Positions 8,074 through 15,285 of a stretch of DNA of 64,000 nucleotides are shown piece by piece. Source of the DNA: Stenotrophomonas maltophilia (GTDB lineage: Bacteria; Pseudomonadota; Gammaproteobacteria; Xanthomonadales; Xanthomonadaceae). Location of the stretch: positions 571,001 to 635,000 of the forward strand of contig NZ_CP154630.1 of the NCBI RefSeq assembly GCF_039555535.1, written 5' to 3'. Position numbers and translations under genes: made by a program. Under the pieces are notes generated by a model that saw only the letters and a list, made by a program, of their open reading frames with translations, was not told where the DNA came from and did not search any database. The number at the start of each line of letters is the position of its first letter. Within the stretch, counting starts at the first letter, position 1.

Positions 8074-10668
8074 GTGTCCTTGCATCGCCGTGCCGTTCTT
8101 CCGTTGCTGCTTGCCGCCGCCACCGCACTGTCCTCGCCGCTGCCGGTGCAGGCACAGAGCGCGTACTTCTTCCCGCAGGCCACCGACGCGGCCGCGTTCG
8201 ATACGTCCATTCCCACGCCGGAACAGTTCCTTGGCTATCCGATCGGCAGTCGTTACACCCGGCACGACCAGTTGGTGGCGTACTTCCAGGAACTCGCGAA
8301 GCGTTCCGATAAAGTCAGCGTGCGCGAGATCGGTCGCAGTTATGAGGGCCGCCCGCTGCTGATCGCCACCGTCACCACGGCGGGCAACCACGCGCGGCTG
8401 GAACAGCTCCGCCAGCAGCACGCGACCCTGGTCGATCCGGCTCAGCCGCGCAGCGCAGCCGGCGACAGCCCGGTGGTGGTGTGGCTGGGCTACAGCGTGC
8501 ACGGCAACGAAACCTCCAGCGCCGAAGCGGCGATGCTGACCGCTTACTACCTGGTGGCCAACCGCAGCGCGGAAACCCAGCAATGGCTGCAGCAGGCGGT
8601 GGTGCTGTTCGATCCGGCGCAGAATCCTGACGGCCGCGACCGCGCCGCCAACTGGCACAACGCCTGGGCGTCCGATCCAGCCTCGGCCGACCCCGCCGAC
8701 AAGGAACACGTCGAGCCATTCCCGCAGGGCCGCACCAACCACTACTTCTCCGATCTCAACCGCGACTGGCTTGCGCTGACCCAGCAGGACTCGCGGCCGA
8801 AGGTGGAGGTGTTCCATCAGTGGCATCCAAACGTGCAGATCGACTTCCACGAAATGGGCAAGGACAGCACGTACTACTTCGAGCCTTCGCCGAAGAGCAT
8901 GCACAGCCCGTTGATTCCGGCGGCATCGTATGAATTCAACAAGACCCTGGCCAAGTACCACGCACAGGCGCTGGATGCGCTGGGTTCGCTGTACTACACG
9001 GGCGAGAACTTCGACAACTTCTCGCCGGTGTACGGCTCCACCTATCCGGACTTCCACGGCGCGGTCGGTGTGACCGTCGAGCAGGCCAGTTCGCGTGGCC
9101 GCGTGCAGGAATCGGTGAATGGCCTGCTGACCTTCCCGTTCACCATCCGCAACCAGGTCGCCACCGGGCTGGGCACCGTGCGTGGCGCGGTGGCCGAGCG
9201 CACTGGGCTGTTCGACCTGCAGAAGCAGTTCTTCCAGAGCGCGCTGAAGCAGGCCGCGCAGCAGCCGGTGAAAAGCTTCGTGTTTGGAGATGCGCATGAT
9301 CCGGCGTTGACCCGCCGCCTGCTGGAACTGTTGCTGCTGCATCGCATTGAGGTGCGCGCGCTGGATCGTGCGGTGACCATCGATGGGCGACGCTTCGAGG
9401 TGGGCAGTGCCTATGTGGTGCCAGTGCAGCAGGCGCAGTTCCGCCTGGTGCATTCGATCTTCGCAGAGACACCGCCGATCAAGGGGGATGTGTTCTACGG
9501 CAGCACCAGTTACGCGATCGCGCCGGCGTATGGTGTGGCCTTCGCGGGCAGCCGCAGCCGCATCAATGGTGGCGCCCGCGTGGCCGCGCTGCCAGCGGAG
9601 CAGGGCGCAGTGCTGGGTGACCAGGCCGGCTTCGCCTATGTCATCGACTGGCGCGACTACAACGCCGGGCGTGCACTGGCCGTGCTGCAGGCCAAGGGCC
9701 TGAGCACACGCGCAACGTTCCAGCCGTTCACCGCTTCCACCGCACAGGGCGAGGCCGGCTTCGCCGCCGGCAGCATCGTCATTCCGGTGGCTGGACAACC
9801 ACTGCAGGGCACGGCGTTGCTGGATGCAGTGAGTGCTGCCGCACGCGATGCCGGCGTGCAGGTGCATGCGTTGTCCAGCGGCCGCAGCCGCGAGGGCATC
9901 GACCTCGGCAGCGATGGCGTCAAGGCGCTGCGCAAGCCTGCGGTGGCACTGGTGATGGGCGAGGGCGTGGCGGCCACCGAGATCGGCTCGGCCTGGTTCC
10001 TGCTTGACCAGCAGTTGCGCCTGCCGGCCAGCAAGCTGGATCCGCAGCAGTTGGGCAAGGTGTCGCTGGACCGTTACACCACGATCGTGCTGTCTGGCGG
10101 CAGCTATGCCGCCGTTGACGCATCGGCGGTGACTGCCTTGAAGCGCTGGGTACAGGCCGGTGGCTCGCTGGTGACCTACGGCAGTGCATCGAAGTGGGCG
10201 ATCGAACAGAAGCTTGCCGACGGCGAAAAGCTTGGCAAGGAAGAAGAGGCTGCTGATGAGAGCCGCCGTGCGTTCGGCGACCAGCGCGACATCGCTGCGA
10301 TCGAGCGGGTCAGTGGCAACATCCTCAGTGCCGATGTCGATACCAGCCATCCGTTGGCGTTCGGCGTGCCGCGCCGGCAGCTGGCGATCAACAAGGAGAA
10401 CACGGTGACGCTGCAGCCGAGCGCGAATCCGTTCTCGACGGTGGTGCGCATCGACACGCCGCCGCGGGTGAACGGCTACCTGTCCGAGCGTAACCGCACG
10501 CGGGTGGCGGGTAGTGCGTGGCTGCTGGTGTCGGCGCAGGGGCAAGGCAACGTGGTGCTGTTTGCCGATGATCCGGCGCACCGCAAGTACTGGCACGGGA
10601 CGGATCGGCTGCTGATCAACGCGATCTTCTTCGGGAATCTGGTGAATCCGAGTAAAGCGCGGGGTTGA
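8074..10668 (+). CDS. Secreted M14-family zinc metallopeptidase
   Basis: A protein of about 864 residues with a signal peptide (about 1-28, ending VQAQS) and an M14 carboxypeptidase domain. Zinc ligands are H143 and E146 in VHGNETSS and H259 in IDFHEMG; the proposed catalytic Glu is E336 in VTVEQAS. The C-terminal half resembles the GATase1-like domain often attached to this subfamily. The GTG start is preferred because GGGGAG lies about eight bases upstream and the signal peptide begins there. It follows the TonB receptor gene by 74 bases and is probably co-transcribed, suggesting that peptides are cut in the periplasm and imported. Confidence 0.87.
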   Translation: MSLHRRAVLPLLLAAATALSSPLPVQAQSAYFFPQATDAAAFDTSIPTPEQFLGYPIGSRYTRHDQLVAYFQELAKRSDKVSVREIGRSYEGRPLLIATVTTAGNHARLEQLRQQHATLVDPAQPRSAAGDSPVVVWLGYSVHGNETSSAEAAMLTAYYLVANRSAETQQWLQQAVVLFDPAQNPDGRDRAANWHNAWASDPASADPADKEHVEPFPQGRTNHYFSDLNRDWLALTQQDSRPKVEVFHQWHPNVQIDFHEMGKDSTYYFEPSPKSMHSPLIPAASYEFNKTLAKYHAQALDALGSLYYTGENFDNFSPVYGSTYPDFHGAVGVTVEQASSRGRVQESVNGLLTFPFTIRNQVATGLGTVRGAVAERTGLFDLQKQFFQSALKQAAQQPVKSFVFGDAHDPALTRRLLELLLLHRIEVRALDRAVTIDGRRFEVGSAYVVPVQQAQFRLVHSIFAETPPIKGDVFYGSTSYAIAPAYGVAFAGSRSRINGGARVAALPAEQGAVLGDQAGFAYVIDWRDYNAGRALAVLQAKGLSTRATFQPFTASTAQGEAGFAAGSIVIPVAGQPLQGTALLDAVSAAARDAGVQVHALSSGRSREGIDLGSDGVKALRKPAVALVMGEGVAATEIGSAWFLLDQQLRLPASKLDPQQLGKVSLDRYTTIVLSGGSYAAVDASAVTALKRWVQAGGSLVTYGSASKWAIEQKLADGEKLGKEEEAADESRRAFGDQRDIAAIERVSGNILSADVDTSHPLAFGVPRRQLAINKENTVTLQPSANPFSTVVRIDTPPRVNGYLSERNRTRVAGSAWLLVSAQGQGNVVLFADDPAHRKYWHGTDRLLINAIFFGNLVNPSKARG

Positions 10669-10697
10669 GGCGTTTGGCGCCGAGTTGTTGTTGTGCT

Positions 10698-10803
10698 TGG
10701 GAGGCAGGGGGCCTCAGCCAGGACACGCCGTGAACCCATCCATGGGGGCTCGATGGCGCCATCCTTGGCGCCAACGGTCCTGGCTGAGGCCCCCTGCCTC
10801 CCA
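10698..10803 (+). repeat. Conserved-core hairpin element A
   Basis: Perfect 27-base arms (10698-10724 and 10777-10803; the left begins TGGGAGGCAGGGGG) enclose a 52-base core at 10725-10776 that begins ACGCCGTGAACCCATCCATG and ends TTGGCGCCAACG. The core is shared with elements B, C and D; the arms are not. Confidence 0.85.
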
Positions 10804-10849
10804 TGACAGTTTCCTGCGGGCGCGGACGCATCAGACCCCAAGGCGGGAG

Positions 10850-10923
10850 CAAGGGCAAAAGCAAAAGCAAAGGCAAAGCCAGGAATTGCGGCTTCGGCTT
10901 CTGACTTTGAATTTGAATTTGAT
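10850..10923. repeat. Hexanucleotide simple repeats
   Basis: Degenerate tandem GCAAAA-type units (about 10850-10882) are followed by TTTGAA units (about 10905-10921) between elements A and B. Similar CAA-containing hexamers accompany elements C and D. Confidence 0.7.
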
Positions 10924-10979
10924 CTTTCTTCTCCCGGCTACCCGGCGGGAGAAGAAGGCGCAGGCAATGCTTGAAGCGG

Positions 10980-11079
10980 ATGGGCATGGGGGCAGCGCAG
11001 AACCGTTGGCGCCATGGATGGCGCCATCGAGCTTACATGGACGTATTTACAGCGTGTTCTGCGCTGCCCCCATGCCCAT
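10980..11079 (-). repeat. Conserved-core hairpin element B (reverse)
   Basis: Perfect 24-base arms (10980-11003 and 11056-11079; the left begins ATGGGCATGGGGG) enclose a 52-base core at 11004-11055. Read on the minus strand the core aligns without gaps to element A and is identical over its last 15 or so bases apart from one position. Confidence 0.85.
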
Positions 11080-11127
11080 TCGCCCTCGGTACTGCCACCG
11101 CGTGCTTTATCACCCGGTAGCCCGCAA

Positions 11128-11158
11128 CAAAAAAAAGGACGGCGCGTCAGCGCCGTCC
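11128..11158 (-). terminator. Rho-independent terminator of rhlE
   Basis: The stem GGACGGCGC/GCGCCGTCC with a four-base loop is followed on the minus strand by nine T residues, 49 bases after the rhlE stop codon. Confidence 0.9.
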
Positions 11159-11207
11159 CTCGATAAGCCCCCCGCGCAGCGGGAAGCACCAACCATGTCA
11201 GCTGGGA

Positions 11208-12629
11208 TCAGCCGGCGCGACCGCCGCCGTTGCCACCCTGGCCGCGGCCACGGCCGCCACCATTGCCGCCGCCACCACGACGCTGGCCCTGGCCGGCACC
11301 GGCGCCTGCACGCTGCTGGCCGTTGCCACCGCCCTCGCGACGGCCGCCACCGGCCTTTTTCGGGCCCGCATGCGCATGGCGCGGTGCATCACCGTGCGGA
11401 CGGCGTGCATGGCTCTTGCGCGGTGCGCGCTCGCCGGTATCGTGCTCGGCCTTGCCCGGTGCACTGTTGCCCCAGCGGATCGGCACCTGCAACTCGAAGC
11501 CCGGCACATCACGGATGTCCATGTCGCGGCCCAGCAGGCGCACGATCGCGCGCAGCAGCTTCACTTCATCCTGCGCCACCAGCGAAATCGCCTGGCCTGT
11601 CGCGCCATTGCGGCCGGTACGACCGATGCGGTGCACGTAGTCCTCGGCCACCATCGGCAGGTCGAAGTTGATCACCTTCGGCAGCTCGTTGATGTCGATG
11701 CCACGCGCGGCGATATCGGTGGCCACCAGCACGGTCACGCGGCCGGCCTTGAAGTCGCCCAGCGCACGCAGGCGCTGGCCCTGGCTCTTGTTGCCATGGA
11801 TCGCCGCGGTCTTGATGCCCGACTTTTCCAGGAACGTCGCCAGCTTGTCGCTGCCGTGCTTGGTGCGGGCGAATACCAGCGTCTGCTCGCGGCTGTCCTG
11901 CGCCAGCAGGTGCAGCAGCAGGTCACGCTTGCGGCCGGCATCGACCGGGTGCACGCGATGGGTGATGGTTTCGGCCACGGTGTTCTTCGGCGTCACCTGG
12001 ATCTGTTCCGGGTTGCGCATGAACTCCAGCGCCAGCTGGCGGATGTTGTCCTCGAAGGTGGCCGAGAACAGCAGGGTCTGGCGGTTCTGCTTCGGCAGCT
12101 TGGCCAGGATGCGCTTGATCGACGGCAGGAAGCCCATGTCGAGCATGCGGTCGGCTTCGTCCAGCACCAGCAGTTCAATGCCGGACAGGTCGATGCTGCG
12201 ACGCTCCAGGTGGTCGATCAGGCGGCCCGGGCAGGCCACCAGCAGGTCCACGCCACGGCGCAGGATGTCCAGCTGGTTGCCCATGCCGACGCCGCCGTAG
12301 ATGCAGGCGCTGGGGATGCGCAGGTACTTGCTGTAGCCACGCAGGCTGTCGTGCACCTGGGTGGCCAGTTCGCGGGTCGGGGCCAGGATCAGCGCACGCG
12401 GCTTGCGCGGGCCGCTGCGCACTTCCTGCGAGGCGGTGCCCAGGTGCTGCAGCAATGGCAGGCCGAAGGCGGCGGTCTTGCCGGTACCGGTCTGTGCACC
12501 GGCCAGCAGGTCGCGACCGGCCAGCGCCAGCGGGATCGCCTGCTGCTGGATCGGGGTCGGGTTTTCGTAGCCCTGCTCGGCAAGCGCACGCAGCAGGAAG
12601 GGCGCCAGGCCCAGCGATTCAAAAGACAT
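11208..12629 (-). CDS. rhlE: DEAD-box ATP-dependent RNA helicase RhlE
   Basis: Unwinds structured RNA using ATP; RhlE proteins act in ribosome maturation and RNA decay. All helicase motifs are visible: the Q motif PTPIQQQAIP, motif I AQTGTGKT (45-52), DEAD in LLVLDEADRMLDMGF, SAT, and HRIGRTGR. The C-terminus from about residue 385 is disordered and rich in Gly/Arg (RGG-like), expected to bind RNA and promote condensates. The 473-residue length is usual. GGAG lies about ten bases before the ATG. The long upstream region, with palindromes, would allow regulation through an extended leader. Confidence 0.95.
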   Translation of the reverse strand: MSFESLGLAPFLLRALAEQGYENPTPIQQQAIPLALAGRDLLAGAQTGTGKTAAFGLPLLQHLGTASQEVRSGPRKPRALILAPTRELATQVHDSLRGYSKYLRIPSACIYGGVGMGNQLDILRRGVDLLVACPGRLIDHLERRSIDLSGIELLVLDEADRMLDMGFLPSIKRILAKLPKQNRQTLLFSATFEDNIRQLALEFMRNPEQIQVTPKNTVAETITHRVHPVDAGRKRDLLLHLLAQDSREQTLVFARTKHGSDKLATFLEKSGIKTAAIHGNKSQGQRLRALGDFKAGRVTVLVATDIAARGIDINELPKVINFDLPMVAEDYVHRIGRTGRNGATGQAISLVAQDEVKLLRAIVRLLGRDMDIRDVPGFELQVPIRWGNSAPGKAEHDTGERAPRKSHARRPHGDAPRHAHAGPKKAGGGRREGGGNGQQRAGAGAGQGQRRGGGGNGGGRGRGQGGNGGGRAG

Positions 12630-12950
12630 TGAGGTTGCTCCAAGTACAAGAAACGCCTGTCCGAACGGACAGACGGGGGCAGATCAAACTGATCGGCTGA
12701 CTCGGAGCGTTCCCGTGAACCGCGCTGCGAGAAGTTGGGTGCAGCCGGCGCGGAGCGCAGGCTGGAATGCGTGACGAACGGTGTCGGAGTGGGGGCGGGC
12801 GACGGGGCGGACCCCGGACGCCGGCGATCCCGAAGGGAAACGGACGGCCGCTGCAGACCCGCCTAGTCTAACCGATGGCTGAGACCTTACGCAAAAATCC
12901 CCGTTCAGGTAGGGGGCTCTCTGCAGGGCTGCGCCCTGCACCCGCAGAGG

Positions 12951-12980
12951 CCGAAGCAACGTCAACGTCAACGTCAAAAG
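12951..12980. repeat. GTCAAC hexamer tract
   Basis: Three tandem GTCAAC-like units follow the phrase GCCGAAGCAAC, just before element C. The phrase GCCGAAGCAAC recurs on the minus strand outside element D, so it appears to belong to the larger repeat unit. Confidence 0.65.
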
Positions 12981-12997
12981 CGGGTTTTCTGAGGGAT

Positions 12998-13099
12998 GGC
13001 GGGGTGGGTCCGGTGGCGGGAGACGCCGTAAACCCGTCCATGGGGGCTTGGCCGCGGCATCCATGCCGCGGACACTCCCGCCACCGGACCCATCCCGCC
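12998..13099 (+). repeat. Conserved-core hairpin element C
   Basis: 25-base arms (12998-13022 and 13075-13099, one mismatch; the left contains TGGGTCCGGTGGCGGG) enclose a 52-base core at 13023-13074 that begins ACGCCGTAAACCCGTCCATG. The right flank TTCGACAGT is shared with element D. Confidence 0.85.
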
Positions 13100-13123
13100 T
13101 TCGACAGTTTCCCGCGATCTGCG

Positions 13124-13213
13124 GTAGATCCACGCCGTGCGTGGATGCTCTTCGTTCAATTGTCGAAATATTCGATTTCAATGGAGATTCATCCACGCAT
13201 GGCGTGGATCTAC
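13124..13213. repeat. Inverted pair of GTAG-type REPs (REPIN-like)
   Basis: A 24-base REP (13124-13147) starting GTAGATCCACGCC faces its inverse (13190-13213) across a 42-base AT-richer spacer. Each REP is itself a palindrome (ATCCACGC/GCGTGGAT). GTAG at the outer ends is the mark of the SMAG family described in S. maltophilia, which is thought to be spread by a TnpA-REP (RAYT) transposase acting in trans. Confidence 0.85.
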
Positions 13214-13235
13214 TGGCCACCGGCCTACTGTCGAA

Positions 13236-13337
13236 GGCGGGGCACTGTGGGTTTGCGGGGTGTGAGCGGCATGGATGCCGCGACCAAGCCCCCAGGGACG
13301 GGTTTACGGCGTCCCCGCAAACCCACAGTGTCCCGCC
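13236..13337 (-). repeat. Conserved-core hairpin element D (reverse)
   Basis: 25-base arms (13236-13260 and 13313-13337, one mismatch; the right begins CCCCGCAAACCCACAGTG) enclose a 52-base core at 13261-13312. On the minus strand the core matches element C at nearly every position without gaps. Confidence 0.85.
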
Positions 13338-13521
13338 ATCCCACGGAATGCCCGTTGTTGCTGTTGCTTCGGCCGTTGCCTTGGCTTGAAGCAGGTGCAG
13401 GGTGCAACCCTGCCGAACCCCCCATTACGGTAGGGTGGGCCGATGCCGCGCTGCAGCTTGGCGTCGCCGCAGATTTGATTACACTTGAAACTTGTTTGCC
13501 CACGACTCCGGACACCCACCC

Positions 13522-14511
13522 ATGAAGCTTGGTTCTTTGAAGGAAGGCGGCCGCGACGGCACCCTGATCGTCGTCTCGCGTGACCTGCGCCACGGCGTGC
13601 GCGCCACCGGCATTGCCGCCACCCTGCAGCAGGCCCTGGAGGACTGGAGCCACATCGCGCCGCGCCTGAACGCGCTGTCCGAATCGCTCAATGCCGGCGA
13701 CGCCGACGGCGTGTTCGATCTGGATGTGCAGGCACTTGCCGCGCCGATGCCGCGCGCCTATGAATTCGTCGACGGCAGCGCCTACCTGCCGCACGTCGAG
13801 CGCGTGCGCCGTGCGCGTGGTGCCGAGGTGCCGGAGAGCTTCTACACCGACCCGCTGATGTACCAGGCCACCAGCGCAGGTTTCTACGGCCCGCGTGATG
13901 CGGTCAAGGTGGTCAGCGAGGACTATGGCATCGACCTGGAAGCGGAGATCGTGGTGATCACCGACGACGTGCCGATGGCCGCCACCCCGGAGCAGGCCGC
14001 AGGCCACATCCAGCTGGTCGGCCTGGTCAATGATGTTTCGCTCCGCAACCTGATCCCGGGTGAGCTGGCCAAGGGTTTCGGTTTCCTGCAGTCCAAGCCG
14101 CGCTCGGCGTTGTCACCGGTGTTCGTCACCCCCGACGAGCTGGGTGATGCCTGGCAGGACAGCAAGGTGCACCTGCCGCTGCTGACCCACATCAACGGCC
14201 AGTGGTTCGGTGCGCCGGAAGCGGGCGTGGACATGCAGTTCAACTTCGCCCAGCTGGTCGCGCATGCGGCCAAGACCCGCCCGCTGGGTGCTGGCACCAT
14301 CGTCGGCTCCGGCACCATCGCCAACGAAGACACCAGCAAGGGTGCGTCGTGCTTCGCCGAGCAGCGCGTGGTGGAAACCCTGCGCGATGGCAAGCCGAGC
14401 ACGCCGTTCATGTCGTTCGGCGATGTGGTCCGCATCGAGATGCTCGACGCCGCCGGCAACAGCATCTTCGGTGCGATCGAACAGCGCATCGAACAGGCGG
14501 CCAAGCCCTGA
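13522..14511 (+). CDS. Fumarylacetoacetate hydrolase family protein
   Basis: A 329-residue FAH-fold hydrolase. With maiA directly downstream, the likely reaction is cleavage of fumarylacetoacetate to fumarate and acetoacetate, the last step of tyrosine/homogentisate breakdown. The sequence shows the metal-binding acidic segment EDYGIDLEAEIVV and the later GSGTIANEDTSKG loop. It is shorter than the eukaryotic enzyme (about 420) but normal for this bacterial group. The start MKLGSL has homology; ten upstream in-frame residues do not. Homogentisate dioxygenase is not in this window. Confidence 0.88.
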   Translation: MKLGSLKEGGRDGTLIVVSRDLRHGVRATGIAATLQQALEDWSHIAPRLNALSESLNAGDADGVFDLDVQALAAPMPRAYEFVDGSAYLPHVERVRRARGAEVPESFYTDPLMYQATSAGFYGPRDAVKVVSEDYGIDLEAEIVVITDDVPMAATPEQAAGHIQLVGLVNDVSLRNLIPGELAKGFGFLQSKPRSALSPVFVTPDELGDAWQDSKVHLPLLTHINGQWFGAPEAGVDMQFNFAQLVAHAAKTRPLGAGTIVGSGTIANEDTSKGASCFAEQRVVETLRDGKPSTPFMSFGDVVRIEMLDAAGNSIFGAIEQRIEQAAKP

Positions 14512-14525
14512 GCATGGAGGCGGCG

Positions 14526-15209
14526 ATGGACATCCTGGTTGACGACGGCCCGGTCGACGACGGCATCGTGCTGTACACGTACTGGCGATCCAGCGCCGCC
14601 TACCGCGTGCGCATCGGCCTGGAGCTGAAGGGCCTGGCCTGGGAGGCCCGGCCGGTGCACCTGGTCCGCGACGGTGGCGAGCAGCACCTTGACGCCTATC
14701 GCGCGCTCAATCCGCAGCAGCTGGTGCCGACCCTGCTGCACGATGGGCACACGCTGACCCAGTCACTGGCGATCGTCGAGTACCTGGAAGAGCGCTTCCC
14801 GCAGGTGCCGCTGCTGCCGGCCGACGCCGCCGGCCGCGCGCGGGTGCGGGCGCTGGCCCAGCTGGTGGCCTGCGATATCCATCCGATCAACAACCTGCGG
14901 GTGATGCAGTACCTGGAACGCGACCTGCAACTGCCGGCCGACGCCCGCACGCAATGGACCCTGCACTGGATCGCCGAAGGCTTTGCCGCGATGGAAGCGA
15001 TGCTGGCCAACAGCCGCGACACCGGCACCTTCTGCCACGGCGACCGCCCCGGCCTGGCCGATCTTTGCCTGCTGCCGCAGCTCTACAACGCCCACCGCTT
15101 CGGCCTCGACCTGGCGCCGTACCCGACCCTGCGCCGCATCGAGGCCGCCTGCCAGGCACTGGAGGCCTTCGAGCGCGTGCGCCCGGAGAACCAGCTCGAC
15201 GCCGCCTGA
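14526..15209 (+). CDS. maiA: Maleylacetoacetate isomerase (zeta-class GST)
   Basis: Isomerises maleylacetoacetate to fumarylacetoacetate with glutathione. The 227-residue protein has the thioredoxin-like N-domain with YWRSSAAYRVRIGL (the family's SSCSWRVR region, with Ala in place of Cys) and NPQQLVPTL, then a helical C-domain with the ADLCLLPQLYNAHRF segment. GGAGG five bases before the ATG at 14526 decides this start over the ATG at 14514. It lies 14 bases after the hydrolase gene, so both form a tyrosine-catabolic operon. Confidence 0.9.
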   Translation: MDILVDDGPVDDGIVLYTYWRSSAAYRVRIGLELKGLAWEARPVHLVRDGGEQHLDAYRALNPQQLVPTLLHDGHTLTQSLAIVEYLEERFPQVPLLPADAAGRARVRALAQLVACDIHPINNLRVMQYLERDLQLPADARTQWTLHWIAEGFAAMEAMLANSRDTGTFCHGDRPGLADLCLLPQLYNAHRFGLDLAPYPTLRRIEAACQALEAFERVRPENQLDAA

Positions 15210-15223
15210 CGGGCCGCTTCGCT

Positions 15224-15285
15224 CGCCGGGCGCGGCCAGGCGCTACCGGTCCCCGGCCCGTGGAAGCGCCGGGCCATGCCCGGCG
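15224..15285. repeat. Pair of SMAG-like REPs overlapping the end of the UdgX gene
   Basis: An inverted unit ending GCGCTAC (15224-15246) and a forward unit GAAGCGCCGGGCCATGCCCG (15263-15285) sit between convergent maiA and the UdgX gene. The second unit has GAAG in place of GTAG. The UdgX stop codon at 15243 lies in the first unit, so roughly the last 14 codons are written in REP sequence. Confidence 0.7.

Larger units (their letters stand above)
10669..11207. other. Repeat-rich region between convergent genes
   Basis: About 540 bases between the peptidase and rhlE. It holds two hairpin elements facing each other (10698-10803 and 11079-10980), a tract of hexamer repeats between them, and the rhlE terminator. 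ORFs running through it are products of the repeats and have no family resemblance. Confidence 0.7.
12630..13521. other. Long repeat-rich region between divergent genes
   Basis: About 890 bases between rhlE and the hydrolase gene. From left to right it has a small palindrome TGTCCGAACGGACA (12659-12672) in the rhlE leader, a hairpin near 12922-12940, GTCAAC hexamers, element C, an inverted pair of GTAG REPs, element D, and a GCAGGGT hairpin near 13397-13413. Promoters for both genes must lie at the two ends. No protein-coding sequence is convincing. Confidence 0.7.

Noticed and set aside
7987..10596. 869-residue reverse frame opposite the M14 peptidase
   Set aside because: Antisense shadow; zinc and catalytic motifs are in the forward frame.
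10850..10923. CRISPR-like repeats
   Set aside because: Units are six bases in tandem without spacers; this is a simple repeat.
11370..12632. 420-residue forward frame opposite rhlE
   Set aside because: Antisense of all helicase motifs; no ribosome site or family.
13124..13213. Insertion sequence ends
   Set aside because: No transposase between or near; the GTAG palindromes fit the SMAG REP family.
12684..13525. Several frames of 60-260 residues across the hairpin elements
   Set aside because: They consist of translated repeat cores (phrases such as MDAA-KPP-TGLRR) and match no real domain.
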